Assembly (NCBI GenBank): GCA_963707665.1
Contig: CAVPQU010000015.1
Coordinates: 1 to 64,000, forward strand
DNA: 64,000 nt
Source of the DNA: DATJCV01 sp963707665
GTDB lineage: Bacteria; Pseudomonadota; Gammaproteobacteria; Burkholderiales; Burkholderiaceae_D
Direction: 5' to 3'
Below the pieces are notes generated by a model. The model did no database searches. It was given only the letters and a program-made list of their open reading frames with translations, and was not told where the DNA came from. Shown here piece after piece: positions 1 through 9,997 of the stretch. The number at the start of each line of letters is the position of its first letter. The first letter of the stretch is position 1. A program made the translations under genes and the position numbers.

Positions 1-21
1 ATTTCCGTTTTCAAGTGTGTA

Positions 22-1280
22 CTAACGCTGCCGCGGCAATCTCAGCGTCGCCAAGAAGAACACGAAGAACCATACTTGAGCCACATACGCATCGCCCGAT
101 GACAGCGAGTGCGCGGCAACGACCGCACCATAGACCAGCAGTGCAGCACCAAAAGGCTGCGAACGCAGCCTCCAGGCGGTGGTGGCAGCAAAAACCGAAG
201 CCCAAAAGTGGCAACAGTGACAGGACCCCGCACTCCATGACAAATTGCAGCAGCGTGTTATGCGCATACTCAATGTCGGCGGGGAAGACATCATCGTATG
301 CCAGTACTTTGCCAATGGATGCTCAATCAAGCTGTCCACGCCCGCCAACACCAGCATGGCACGGCTTTCGCTGCCCTCCAGTTCAAACCGCATCAGCCGT
401 TCCACTGTCTGCTCCGGAATCCAGTCCAGGGAATAGGCCACGACGACGACGCCCAGCAACACCGGCAACACCAATACACCATAGCGCAGTGCCACCTTAA
501 ACCGCAGCAGAGCCGCAACCATGCAGGCCAAGTGCAACCGCCACCAGCGCAGCACGCGTGCCTGACAGCAGCATCCCGGTCAGGATCACCATGGATAACG
601 CCGCAATCGGCCATTGAATCCTTCCGGCCAGCACCACCAAAGCTATCCCTGCAACCAAGCCTTGGCTCAAAAAGATACCGATCCCCAGCCCGGCATCGCC
701 GCCCAAGCGCGCGAGGTCGGCATCGCCGCGATCCATGACCACGTATAGGCCAGCGAGGACGAGAGCAAGACCATACATGGCTTTCAGGAACGGTGGAGGA
801 AGCGGTCCGGCCGGCGTGCTGCCGAGCATGCCGATCATGGCCGCCGCACAGAATCCCAAGGCAAAGAAATACGGCCGCTTGTAATCAAATTGGGTGATCT
901 CGGCGGGAAGAACAGGACCGCTGATCTGGGTGATTTGTTCGCTCAGGAAGTTATGCAGCCACAACGAAGCAAGCACCATCAGCAGCAAGGCGCCCACGGC
1001 AACGCGCTTCCGCACGCGACTGGAAATCGGTGTGACACCAAGCAAAAAGCACAAGGCCGCAGCGGGGAAAAAGCTCAACAGCGCGGCGGTGATGGCTGGC
1101 GTGTTAGGCGTACCCCAGAATATTCGACAGTACAAAGTTCAATGGGGAAATGGCAAACGAGGTCGCGGTGAGTACGGCCGCACAGATAATGGAAAGCGGC
1201 TCGATCCAGCCTGTAGAAGCTATATACGCTTCGCGCTCCTCAACGGCCAGAAGAGGGCTATCCAACTCCGCAAGTTGCAT
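22..1280 (-). pseudogene. O-antigen ligase-like inner-membrane protein, broken by about four frameshifts
   Basis: Probable O-antigen ligase/polymerase-type (Wzy_C superfamily) polytopic membrane protein of surface-polysaccharide assembly. The reading starts at ATG 1280 behind AGGAGAGAGG with MQLAELDSPLLAVEE, then shifts near 1110, 510, 295 and 215. Pieced together it gives about 410 residues of alternating hydrophobic segments. The segment after the second break contains SGTRAALVAVALG, and the one near 270 contains YAHNTLLQFVMECGVL, which matches the HN..L....E.G signature of the ligase periplasmic loop region. The C-terminus is another pair of membrane helices ending LRLPRQR. The family assignment is from pattern recognition. 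Whether the breaks are decay or read errors cannot be settled here. Confidence 0.6.
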
Positions 1281-1968
1281 CCTCTCTCCTCATTCCACGC
1301 GGCGGATCAGAAATGTTGTCGTTTATTCTTTTGTTCCCGATAAAAATTATAATCTATATGGCAATATTTTCTATTACGACAATATTTTCACCATCTTGCC
1401 AAGCCGCGCTGCACACTCTCCGCACGCATGCACCCCCCTCCCGAATCCAGCTCCTACCAAACCTCGCAACGATGCACTTTGAGCGCCGTGAACTGCGGGC
1501 AATGCGTGGCTAGCTAAATATGCAGTTGGCGCTCGACGATAGTGTCGAGGTCGAGCGCAGGTTATGCAGCCAGAAATTGCTGAAGGCAATCGGCACGAAG
1601 CAATTGCACATTCTTGAAGGCTTTGCTGATCTGGACGAGCATGGCGCCGAAGCTAATTTTCCCCTGAGCGCATGGGTGCGACACCGATTGACAGTCTTTG
1701 CGGCTTCGACCACGTCATTGTGCGCACGGATCGCCTGCTTTGCCCTGTCGAGGGTGCTCTCCCTTTTGATGTCCCTAACAATCTAGGCATTCACACCCGC
1801 GCCTCTTCCATGCCGGCCCAGGCTACATCAGATTGTCGATACACCGGAAATCGTTTCACCTTCGAAACTTGCATAAAGACAACTACAGGAAGATAATCAT
1901 TTGCCATTAAATCAAGTTCTTTTTTGGCAACCCATCGAAGGAAAAATCCATAATGTGTAAATTGCACG
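1281..1968. other. Intergenic, no supported gene
   Basis: About 690 bases upstream of two divergent genes. It includes an AT-rich stretch at 1310-1400 that could carry promoters for the ligase-like gene. Short open frames here (for example around 1510-1790 on both strands) overlap each other and show no recognisable family. Confidence 0.4.
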
Positions 1969-2604
1969 GTGATTCCCCGAGACCAACCAGAAAGACGTAC
2001 ATTTCTCACGCGCACTGCGGCCGTAGCCGCTACGGCCGCCGTTTCTGCGTCTTCCATGGCTGCCACGCTGTCCCCCTCCTCCACCAAGGCAGCAAGCGGT
2101 GCCGACAAACGGAAATTTATGGAAGAGGCAACGCGGTTGGCGATTGAATCTGTAGAAAAGGGCTGGGGCGGCCCTTTTGGGGCAGTCATCGTAAAGGATG
2201 GCGAGATCATCGGTCGCGGTCAAAACCGCGTTCTCTTGACTGGAATTCCCGTGTTCCACGCCGAGATTACGGCGATCATGGATGCATCAGCTAGACTGAA
2301 TCCGAAGGCGCTTCTGGGCAGCGAATATGGGGCAGGAACCATCCTTGAAATGATTCCTCGCGAACCTGGTTCGCCCGACCCTGTGCCGGAACGCGCACGC
2401 ATGCTGAAAGGGTGTGAAATTTATATAAACGGAGCGCCATGCCCCATGTGCATGAGTGCGATCTATTGGGCGCGTATCGATCACGTTTATTTTGCCGCCA
2501 GCTTGAAAGATACGAGCCAGATTGGTTTCGATGATGCCTTTCAATACGAGGACTTCGCCCAGCCGTGGGAAAAACGTCGCATTGCTGTGACGCCTCAACT
2601 TTGA
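1969..2604 (+). CDS. Tat-exported nucleoside/guanine deaminase-like protein
   Basis: Zinc-dependent deaminase of the CDA superfamily, closest in pattern to bacterial guanine deaminase GuaD. The zinc and proton-relay motif HAE lies near residue 88 and PCPMC near residue 148. The downstream IGFDDAFQYED stretch matches the GuaD region GFDDSFIYKE. The first 38 residues form a twin-arginine signal (ERRTFLT followed by an Ala-rich hydrophobic stretch), which is unusual for an enzyme family normally cytosolic; the signal suggests a periplasmic location. The start is GTG 1969, with TTG 1963 possible. The frame stops at PQL, but the next frame continues FERETGLKAYKAWIDKK to a stop at 2667. The natural C-terminus, which in GuaD helps form the swapped active site, was therefore probably lost to a one-base shift near 2595. 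Confidence 0.8.
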   Translation: MIPRDQPERRTFLTRTAAVAATAAVSASSMAATLSPSSTKAASGADKRKFMEEATRLAIESVEKGWGGPFGAVIVKDGEIIGRGQNRVLLTGIPVFHAEITAIMDASARLNPKALLGSEYGAGTILEMIPREPGSPDPVPERARMLKGCEIYINGAPCPMCMSAIYWARIDHVYFAASLKDTSQIGFDDAFQYEDFAQPWEKRRIAVTPQL

Positions 2605-2667
2605 ACGTGAGACTGGCCTCAAGGCCTATAAGGCGTGGATCGATAAGAAGGATAGGCATCCATACTG

Positions 2668-3441
2668 AGTAGGGAAATTTGGTCGGCATTACAGCCAAAC
2701 AGCCGTGGCAATTTTGGCGCTGATGGCGAAACGTGACAAGCCAGAGCGCACGATTAATCCATAATGTCAATGCATTAGTGAAATCGTCAATCCGCAGACT
2801 TCTGTTTTGAGTCCAGGCCGGGGAGCCAAGACAATCAAGGGGTTACGTGCAAACGCACTCCCTTTTGTTTTGAATTCTGGACGTCTTCTTTTTTAACAGT
2901 GATTCCCCTTTTCGGCCATAAATCTCATGATGGGGACAGCTTTGCCGGGCACCTTACCAACCGACTTCCGAACTGTTCCAACCGCCTGAAGGCACTGGCA
3001 TAGGACTCGGGCGCCTGATGACGCCGCGGTTCGCGACCAGCAGGAACCGCATGCTCGGCAGCGTCTGCCTCAAGGCGTAACGGGGCCAGGATCAGGCCAA
3101 GCAATTTGATGTGGCGATCATTATTTATACGTAAGGCTGATCCAGCCCTACCGAACATGTCAACGGGCGAGCATGGAACGTGCTAATTCCATAACGCGAC
3201 CGCATATCATCAGATTTTGACCAACAATATCGCTGACCCCTCAGATACAAATGGAGGAGCCGCTCGGCAGATCATTGTGATGGGGCGGCACCGAGTAGTA
3301 GATTGATTAATGGGGTGAATTTGAAGAAGTGTCTCACTCACCTCATCCTCCTCCCCTCGGATTGCCAAAACTATCTCTCGTGCGCCAAAAAATTGAGAGC
3401 CCGGACAGCTCCACAAAGGTCCGCACCCGTAATGTTTTCAG
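2668..3441. other. Intergenic, no supported gene
   Basis: About 770 bases between the deaminase and the 3' end of the HugZ-like gene. Only short overlapping frames without recognisable motifs are present. It may contain degenerate remnants, but I see nothing I can name. Confidence 0.4.
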
Positions 3442-4093
3442 TCACACGGTCGAAAAAAAACGCTTCACATTCTCGGCCATACGATCCGCAGCTGGCGGTC
3501 CCTTTGGAAATCGCAGACGTTCTTTCCTCCCTGCCCGCTCGATGTCGAAGCCATAGCAGTCCAGACCGAGCAATCTCATGCCGGCTGGCTGCGCCCCGAT
3601 AAGGTCGTGGACGAGCCTTTCTTCATCCTTCAGCGCCAAAACTGCCGCACTGCTCCAGTCTGCTTCTTCAATCCATCCCATCTGGCCGAAGCCCGCAACG
3701 TATCGTGCGCCTTTTGGCGCGAGCCGGAAAAAAGCGAAGTCACCGATAGCAAGGTATCGCTCGGCATCCGGTTGATATCGAATGTAACGCGCGACCAATT
3801 CGGCCGGTGCCTCGATACGTTCCACGTCCCCCAGCAAAGACACGCGTTCGGACGTCAAGACGCTTTGCCCATCGGAGCTGTGAACAAGAAAACTGGCACG
3901 GCAATCGGCGATGAGATTTTTCGTGTGTTCGGCAAGCCGGCTGATGAGAAATACAGGGCGATGCTGTTCATCCGTAACGAAGGGCGAGGTGGAGGCAAAC
4001 GGGTATCCCGGCATTTGCGGTGGACTGCGTCGCCAGGCAGCCAGCCGCAGTACCGTGCAGAAGATGGATGACGGAAGCGAATTCTATTTTCAT
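3442..4093 (-). CDS. HugZ/pyridoxamine-phosphate-oxidase-like FMN split-barrel protein, one frameshift
   Basis: Member of the FMN-binding split-barrel family related to heme-utilisation proteins HugZ/HutZ. The core motif GYPFAST.PFVTDE..RPVFLISRLAEHTKNL is typical, followed by a C-terminal domain with GFDIERAGRKERLRFPKG. ATG 4093 sits directly at the end of the P450 gene (ATGA overlap with its present stop), which argues for translational coupling. From there MKIEFASVIHLLHGTAAGCLATQSTAN runs in frame until about 4016, where a one-base shift joins PGYPF. Without correction the longest frame starts at 4014. It is the third gene of the operon after the flavoprotein and the P450. The assignment to heme degradation is family-level only; a role as redox or heme-handling partner of the P450 is inference. 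Confidence 0.65.
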
Positions 4094-5541
4094 TTCAGAC
4101 GAGTCGACGCCGCAGGCTTATCCGCAACCCTACCGGGGCGAGTGTGAACGCCAGTTGCTCTTGCACCTCTCTCCTTGTCGGGCGTCCGGATTTCATCGAG
4201 ATGGAAATTTCTGACCAACATGGAAACCACCATTTTCATCTCATCGAGCGCCAGATATCGCCCCGGGCACGTGCGGGGCCCGGCGCCGAACGGGATCGAC
4301 ACTTTGCGATGGTTCGCCTCCGAGGCGGTTCCCAGCCACCGGTCAGGAATGAATTCAGAGGCGTTGGCAAAATTCCGATTGTCCATGGACCCCACCCGGG
4401 GCAGCAGCATCACCAGCGTTCCCCTAGGAACGGCGATGTCCGCAACTGACGTGTCCTGATTCGCTTCCGCCACGATGAGCGGCGCGACGGGTCGCAGCCG
4501 CATGGCTTCCTGGATACAGGCTTCGACAAAATCGAGCTCGCCGAGCTGCTCGTGCCGCACAGGCAAGACATCGTCGCCGAGCGTCCGCTCTACGTCCGCC
4601 ACCACACGCGCCAAGGCATCCGGATGGTGATACAGCAGGTGAAAGAGCCACGCCAGTGTATGCGCAGTCGTATCCTCACCCGCCAGCAGCATCGTCACGA
4701 CGTTGCCGGCCAGCTCCGCCTCCGAAAGGGCCGCCTTGCCCCCGTCCTGCGCCGCAATCATCGCTTCGAGCAGATTGCGCGGCCGCTCGAACAAGGCCGG
4801 GTCTTTCTCCATGCGTTCACGCGCACTTGCGATAAATTCCTGAACTGCCTTACCGACGGCCTTGACGTCCCTGTCGAGCTTGCGGTCTTCGGCAAACTTT
4901 ATCCAATGCCAGTAGGGGAAAGCGGAAAAAAGCCTCTTTTGCAGCATGCGGAATACATCCTCGAGGTGCTTTTGAATGACAATGCCGTCGTCGGATTCGA
5001 TGGTATTTATATCTGTTCCGAAGGCCAAACCGGCTGTGACGTCCACGGTGAATCGCATCAGGTCCGGTTCCAACTCAAACGATAGCGCTTGCTCCGCGTA
5101 CTTTTTCCAGCGCCTCAGGAATCGCTCGGTCACCGTCCGCAGCGTCGGGAAGTACGACTTTACGTGCAATGGGTTAAATGCCGACATGACCAACGTGCGC
5201 TGTCGACGCCAGTCCTCTCCATTCGAAGAAAATACGCCCGCGATATTCAACTCCCTCGCCACCATCTCAAGCCGGGCACCGCGACTAAAGCCGTGTGGTC
5301 GACTTTTGAGCACGCCGGAGATGTCTTCAGGATTGGAGCAGACCAAAATCGTGCGCGGTCCTATCGAGAGCTTGAAGCAAGCGCCGTAAATCGCGCTCCA
5401 AGCTTCAAGTTGCCGGTGCTGCTGCCCGACCTTGAGCTGCAGTGCGTTACCGAAGAGAGGTATCCCCCGCGGTCCGGGCAGGTCCTTCAACGAACGCAAG
5501 GAAGAGGTCAGCGACTGTCCCAGAGGTGCACGAATATCCAA
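4090..5541 (-). CDS. Cytochrome P450, C-terminus frameshifted
   Basis: Heme-thiolate monooxygenase of about 475 residues, in the long class resembling class II/E-type P450s, with the proline-rich hinge LPGPRGIPLFGN after a short N-terminus. The I-helix oxygen-binding motif is AGEDTTA, the K-helix EAMR supplies ExxR, and the heme ligand loop is FGAGPRTCPGR with the axial cysteine. After about position 4172 the given frame reads ERGARATGVHTRPG, but the next frame gives EQLAFTLAPVGLRISLRRR and a stop at 4095-4097. That is the normal P450 ending, so a one-base indel lies near 4170. The gene starts 12 bases after the stop of the upstream flavoprotein, which may supply electrons (inference). The substrate cannot be read from the sequence. 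Confidence 0.88.
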   Translation of the reverse strand: MDIRAPLGQSLTSSLRSLKDLPGPRGIPLFGNALQLKVGQQHRQLEAWSAIYGACFKLSIGPRTILVCSNPEDISGVLKSRPHGFSRGARLEMVARELNIAGVFSSNGEDWRRQRTLVMSAFNPLHVKSYFPTLRTVTERFLRRWKKYAEQALSFELEPDLMRFTVDVTAGLAFGTDINTIESDDGIVIQKHLEDVFRMLQKRLFSAFPYWHWIKFAEDRKLDRDVKAVGKAVQEFIASARERMEKDPALFERPRNLLEAMIAAQDGGKAALSEAELAGNVVTMLLAGEDTTAHTLAWLFHLLYHHPDALARVVADVERTLGDDVLPVRHEQLGELDFVEACIQEAMRLRPVAPLIVAEANQDTSVADIAVPRGTLVMLLPRVGSMDNRNFANASEFIPDRWLGTASEANHRKVSIPFGAGPRTCPGRYLALDEMKMVVSMLVRNFHLDEIRTPDKERGARATGVHTRPGRVADKPAASTRLK

Positions 5542-5553
5542 AAGCGCCTCCTT

Positions 5554-6978
5554 TCAAGGATCAAAATGGCGGGCACGACAGCTGTGAAAACTCAGCTCTT
5601 TCTTGATGGCAGCCACCGCGCTCTGTATCGCTTCGGCCAGCGTGGGATGGATATGGATCGCGTTTTCCATCACGCTATAAGGCGCGTCTGCATTCATCAG
5701 GTCCACATACATGTGCACCAGCTCCGCACCCTCGGGGCCGAGGACGGCGGCGCCCAGGATTTTGCCGCTGGATGCCGCCGCGACCACTTTGATGAATCCT
5801 GCCGTTTCACCGATTTCCTTTGCCTTGCCATTGTTTTTGAAGTCGAACCGGCCGACCCGAATATCATGGCCGGCCTTGCGCGCCTCCTGTTCCGTCATCC
5901 CCACCCGGCCCAGTTCCGGATCGGTAAAAATCGCGTACGGGATCACCCGCTTCGTCGTCCGCGCGCCATCGCCGCAGAGTTGCGAGGCGAGAATGCGAAA
6001 GTCGTCCCAGGAGGTGTGCGTGAACATGGCGCCGCCACGGACATCGCCGGCAGCCCAAATTCCCGGAACACTCGTTTGCAGCTTTTCGTTGGCTTCGAGG
6101 AAGCCGTGCTTGCCGAGTTGCAGGCCGACGCTTTCCAGGCCAAGCTCGCTGGTATTCGGCTGGCGTCCCGCCGCCACAAAAATATCGGAACACTCAAGCT
6201 GTTCGGCGCCATCGTCCGATTCGATCGTCACGATTACCTTGTCCGTGGACGGCCGCACCGCGCGTACCCGACTATTCAAGCGAAAGTGGATACCCTCCTG
6301 TTCGAGAAACGCCTGAAGGCTGGCAGCGATTTCCGCATCTTCATGCGGGGCGATTTGCGTTGCGCCCTGAACGATGGTGACCGCGCTTCCCATGCGCCGA
6401 TAGAACTGGCCCATCTCCAGGCCGATATAACCGCCGCCTATCAGGAGCAAATGCTTTGGCAAAATACGATGCTGAAGCCAATTTTCGCTGTCGATTAGGT
6501 CGACTTGATCCAGTCCCTCGACATCCGGCATCTGGCTGCGGGTCCCCGTGTTCAATACGACATTGTCGGCGGCAAGCTGCGTTGCATCTATCGTCACCAG
6601 GAAACGGCCATGATCGCGGCCCGTCAATCTCGCGTGCCCCCAAAGGAGCTCGGGATTGCTTTCGGTGGCAAACATCTTTTCAAGCGAAATACGGGATGCC
6701 TCCGCAATGGCTTGCGCACGCTCCAGCACCTTGAAAAAATCAACGGTCACCTTGCCCGTTCTTATGCCGTATTCCTCCGCTCTGCGGGACAGGTGGGCGA
6801 TGCGGGCCGAGGCAATGGCAGCCTTGCTGGGCGTACAGCCGAAATTGACGCATGAACCGCCCAAGTGTTCTTGTTCGGCAAGGGCGACGCGCTTCCCCCT
6901 TTCCGCAAGGTGATTGGCAAGCGGAATCCCGGCTTGCCCCGCGCCGATGATGATCACGTCGTACTGCTGAAGCGCCAT
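5554..6978 (-). CDS. Mercuric-reductase-like FAD/NAD(P) disulfide oxidoreductase
   Basis: Class I pyridine-nucleotide-disulfide oxidoreductase of 474 residues. The N-terminal FAD Rossmann motif is IIGAGQAGIPLANHLAERG, the redox-active disulfide is in GGSCVNFGCTPSK, the NAD(P)H-binding fold is LLIGGGYIGLEMGQF, the second FAD motif is GIWAAGDVRG, and the dimer-interface His/Glu pair is in HIHPTLAEAI. It lacks the N-terminal metal-binding domain and the C-terminal vicinal cysteines of true MerA, so mercury reduction is unlikely. It is the first gene of a three-gene operon with a P450 and an FMN protein, which suggests a redox role in the same oxidation (inference). Alternatives are a soluble transhydrogenase or dihydrolipoamide-dehydrogenase relative. 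Confidence 0.82.
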   Translation of the reverse strand: MALQQYDVIIIGAGQAGIPLANHLAERGKRVALAEQEHLGGSCVNFGCTPSKAAIASARIAHLSRRAEEYGIRTGKVTVDFFKVLERAQAIAEASRISLEKMFATESNPELLWGHARLTGRDHGRFLVTIDATQLAADNVVLNTGTRSQMPDVEGLDQVDLIDSENWLQHRILPKHLLLIGGGYIGLEMGQFYRRMGSAVTIVQGATQIAPHEDAEIAASLQAFLEQEGIHFRLNSRVRAVRPSTDKVIVTIESDDGAEQLECSDIFVAAGRQPNTSELGLESVGLQLGKHGFLEANEKLQTSVPGIWAAGDVRGGAMFTHTSWDDFRILASQLCGDGARTTKRVIPYAIFTDPELGRVGMTEQEARKAGHDIRVGRFDFKNNGKAKEIGETAGFIKVVAAASSGKILGAAVLGPEGAELVHMYVDLMNADAPYSVMENAIHIHPTLAEAIQSAVAAIKKELSFHSCRARHFDP

Positions 6979-7506
6979 GGCTTAGGCCAGTTCTCAGACA
7001 TTGACATCAATCTGAGTGGCGAAGCCGAACACAAGTTCTCCTTTCGACCATTAACCGTTAAGAGAAGGCGTTTTCCTCGTAAAGCCGGCAAATACAGGAT
7101 TTGAACTTATGGATGGACCAATTGCCGAACTTCTTTGCAAAGATTGCAGGAGGAATATATGCCCACTCCTATTGCAAAGGACCAGGTTCTCCCCGTCCGG
7201 CAAGGAAGCCCGACGATTACATAAAGGACGGCCCGAAACATGTGCGCAAGACGGGGCTTCCGCCGGGCATCAGCATCGCGGATGCCGAAGATCCCGGTAC
7301 CAATGAGGGGGAACCGCCCTCGAAAAATGCTCTTGACCGCCGGAGCCGTTAAGCGACGTCCTGGCTTGCTGCCTTATGTCGAGGCGCGCTTCTTGAAGTC
7401 CGTGGAGAACCGGCGTCGGCATGGCGTTGATTCTTGAGAGAGGTTTTCGTTTTACTACCCATAGCCCGGCCGGCCAGATGGGCCGGATAGAGGGAAAAAT
7501 GCCTTC
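6979..7506. other. Divergent intergenic region with one doubtful small ORF
   Basis: Separates the leftward redox operon from the rightward CDF gene, so promoters for both should lie here. An open frame at 7101-7352 (83 codons) has no recognisable family and no convincing ribosome site. A short perfect dyad TTAAC-C-GTTAA at 7051-7061 lies about 75 bases upstream of the flavoprotein start and could be an operator. Confidence 0.35.
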
Positions 7507-8475
7507 ATGCACGTACAGAATCGCCAGCAGAAAAGCGTGCCAATCAAGGGACAATCCTCGCAAAAAGTCATCTATGCCGCACTAGCAGCAAACGTCGCCA
7601 TTGCGATCAGCAAGTTCGTTGCCGCGGCATTGACGGGCAGCGCCGCCATGCTTGCGGAAGGCATTCACTCGGCCGTGGATACCGGAAACGAACTTCTTTT
7701 GCTCATTGGAATTGCACAGAGCAGGCGGGCGGCGGACGAATGGCATCCGTTCGGCTACGGCAAGGCTGTGTATTTTTGGGCGCTCATCGTCGCGCTGTCG
7801 GTGTTCTCTTTAGGTGGCGGCGCGTCGATTTATCGCGGCCTGGCCAGTCTGAAAGATCCACAGGCGCTGCAGGATCCCACATGGAATTACATCGTGCTGG
7901 CGGTCGCCGCCGGCTTCGAGGGGTATAGCTGGAATGTCTCGCGGCGGGCGCTGAATCATCGCCGAGGACCCACGGAAAGTCTGTGGCATGTAGTACGCCG
8001 CAGCAAGGACCCAGCGGTATTTACGGTGTTCATCGAAGACTCCGCCGCTTTGGCCGGCATCGCCATTGCCCTTTTGGGAATCTGGCTCGGCCATGTATTT
8101 GACAACCGTTACATCGACCCCGCAGCTTCCGTCGTGATCGGCTTCGTACTCGTCACTGCCGCCATTTTCCTGGCTCGTGAAACCGGCGGCTTGCTCGTAG
8201 GGGAAAGCATCGATCGTGACCAAATTGCGCAACTGAAAATGCTGATTGCCAATGATCCGGCCGTCGAAGCCGTGGGCCACCTGCTCACCATGCAGTTAGG
8301 TCCGGACAATATTCTTTTAACGGCAGCGGTGCGTTTCAAGCGCGGGCTCTCCCTCGATGAGGTCGATCAAGCGATCGGACGACTGGAGCATGCCGTCAGG
8401 AATCGATATCCGGCGATCCAGCGCATCTTCTTCGAGTCGGGCGCATTCAAGTCGTCCCTCCCGACTTCCGCTTAA
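7507..8475 (+). CDS. Cation diffusion facilitator (CDF) family metal transporter
   Basis: Inner-membrane divalent-metal/proton antiporter of 322 residues. Membrane helices begin at about residue 22 (VIYAALAANVAIAISKFVAAALTGS). The metal-site motif HSAVDTGNE lies in the second helix and the matching EDSAALAGI in the fifth, with HPFGYGKAVYFW between them. The C-terminal cytosolic domain from about residue 215 (LLVGESIDRDQI) is the usual CDF dimer domain. The sequence resembles the ZnT9/YdfM-like branch. Start ATG 7507; the deeper M codons are internal. It stands alone upstream of an RND efflux operon. Substrate could be Zn, Co, Fe or Mn; the sequence does not decide. Confidence 0.85.
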   Translation: MHVQNRQQKSVPIKGQSSQKVIYAALAANVAIAISKFVAAALTGSAAMLAEGIHSAVDTGNELLLLIGIAQSRRAADEWHPFGYGKAVYFWALIVALSVFSLGGGASIYRGLASLKDPQALQDPTWNYIVLAVAAGFEGYSWNVSRRALNHRRGPTESLWHVVRRSKDPAVFTVFIEDSAALAGIAIALLGIWLGHVFDNRYIDPAASVVIGFVLVTAAIFLARETGGLLVGESIDRDQIAQLKMLIANDPAVEAVGHLLTMQLGPDNILLTAAVRFKRGLSLDEVDQAIGRLEHAVRNRYPAIQRIFFESGAFKSSLPTSA

Positions 8476-8651
8476 AGAAAGTTTTTCTCTATCTTTTCTT
8501 TGCCTTGATCGGAGATAAATTTTATGTGATTACCGGGTCAAACCCTTCAAAGCGCCCCTATCCTTTAGAGGATATACTCTTCAATACCCTGAAACCGGAT
8601 AGAGCCCGCCGATTCACTGGAGGCGCTCGTGGAGCGCGATATTGTTCTATT

Positions 8652-8665
8652 CGGCAGTACTGCCG
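8652..8665. promoter_or_regulatory. 14-bp perfect palindrome upstream of the RND efflux operon
   Basis: CGGCAGTACTGCCG is a perfect dyad about 150 bases before the adaptor-protein start. It could be an operator for an efflux repressor. No cognate regulator gene is seen next to it. The surrounding 8476-8816 has no supported gene. Confidence 0.3.
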
Positions 8666-8816
8666 CTGCAAACGCGAGCAATCCTTCCGTGGACTTTCCG
8701 GTTTTTGGGTGTCGACCGTTCTGCCGCCGACAAGGCCCGCTTCACCCGCCAGCGACATTCCACCGTACTGGAACGCAGCCTCCAGGCGCAGGAACAAGGT
8801 TTGCCCCACGCTCCGT

Positions 8817-9989
8817 ATGCAGCGCCAGCTCGCCGCTTGTCTCGTGGCTTTTGTCCTTGCTGGCTGCTCAAAGCCGGCGACCCAACCCGACAGCCGCGCC
8901 ACCGCAAGTGCATGCCATGCAGGTGATTCAGCAAACCGCGACCGTGACGGGCGAACTGGTCGGTCAGGTGCAGCTTTCCGCGAAGTGGCGCTGCGGCCGC
9001 AGGTGACTGGATGGGTACAGAAAATTCTGTTTCAGGCCGGACAGCGCGTGCGCGAAAAGGAGGTCCTGTTCGTCATCGACCCGCGGCCCTACCAAGCCAA
9101 CCTGGGCGAGGCGCTTGGCGCCGTCGCCGATGCCGAGGCATCGCTGGCCCGTGCGCACCAGGACGTCGCTCGCTATGAGCCGCTGCTCCCCGACAATGCC
9201 ATTCCGCGCGCCACCTACGATGCGGCCGTGGCCACGGAAAAATCGGCGCGGGCGGCGCTGGTCCAGAAAAAAGCCGCGGTCGACCGCGCCAGGCTGGATC
9301 TCGACAATACCAAGGTGCGCTCACCGGTCGCCGGACAGATCGGGCTGCAGCAAGTCGAGGTCGGCGCGCTGGCATCCGCCGGCCAGACCGTGCTTGCCAC
9401 CGTCTCCACGCTCGATCCGGTATTCGTCTATTTCAGCATTTCCGAGAGCGGATTACATCCGCTTCGTGCGCGGCAGCGGCTCCGCGCGAAGCAGCCGCCA
9501 AAACGGCGCGCCGAACATCCTATCCAGCTGACTCTTCCCGACGGCACGGCTTATCCGCAGCAAGGCACCTTCGATTTCGCCGAGCGCGCCATCAGTAGCA
9601 CCACAGGCACGCTCACGTTGCGCGCCAAGTACCCCAACCCGCAGGCCCTTTTGCGCCCCGGGATGAATGTGCGGGTGCGCCTGATCTACGATGAAGTGCC
9701 GAACGCCCTGCTGGTGCCGCAGACGAGCGGTAACGGAACTGCTCGGCAAACAGTTCGTCACCGTGATCGGCGCCGACAACAAGGCGCCCAGCGCCCGGTG
9801 AGCTTAGGCGACCGCGTGGGCGAAATGTGGATCGTCAAATCGGGCCTGAAACCGGGCGAACGCATAATCGTCGACGGCACGCAAAAGGCCCCGCCGGGGA
9901 CAGTCGTGGCGGCGACCATGATCACCACGGCGCAACTCGATCAAGCCTCCGATGGCACGCCGACACCCGTGCAGGCACCCGGAAAGTAG
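8817..9989 (+). pseudogene. RND efflux periplasmic adaptor lipoprotein (MFP family), three compensating frameshift pairs
   Basis: AcrA/MexA-type membrane-fusion protein that links the RND pump to the outer-membrane channel. ATG 8817 begins a lipoprotein signal MQRQLAACLVAFVLAGC with lipobox LAGC. Then come the barrel-sandwich segment RPQVTGWVQKILFQAGQRV, a coiled-coil hairpin with LLPDNAIPRATYDAAVA, the second lipoyl half VRSPVAGQIGLQQVEVG, and beta-barrel segments to LLVPQ. The main frame is open throughout, but three stretches make sense only in the next frame: about 8890-8985 (HAMQVIQQTATVTGEL), 9445-9520 (DYIRFVRGSGSARSS) and 9728-9785 (VTELLGKQFVTVIGADNK). Each out-of-frame stretch is closed by a second shift. 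It is followed 8 bases later by the pump gene. Confidence 0.8.
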
Positions 9990-9997
9990 GAGACGCA

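Noticed and set aside
5554..6978. Calling the disulfide oxidoreductase a mercuric reductase (merA)
   Set aside because: No N-terminal metal-binding domain, no C-terminal cysteine pair and no other mer genes nearby.
8817..9989. Programmed frameshifting in the efflux adaptor
   Set aside because: Three separate back-and-forth shifts without slippery sites, in a window full of similar indels, point to sequence errors.
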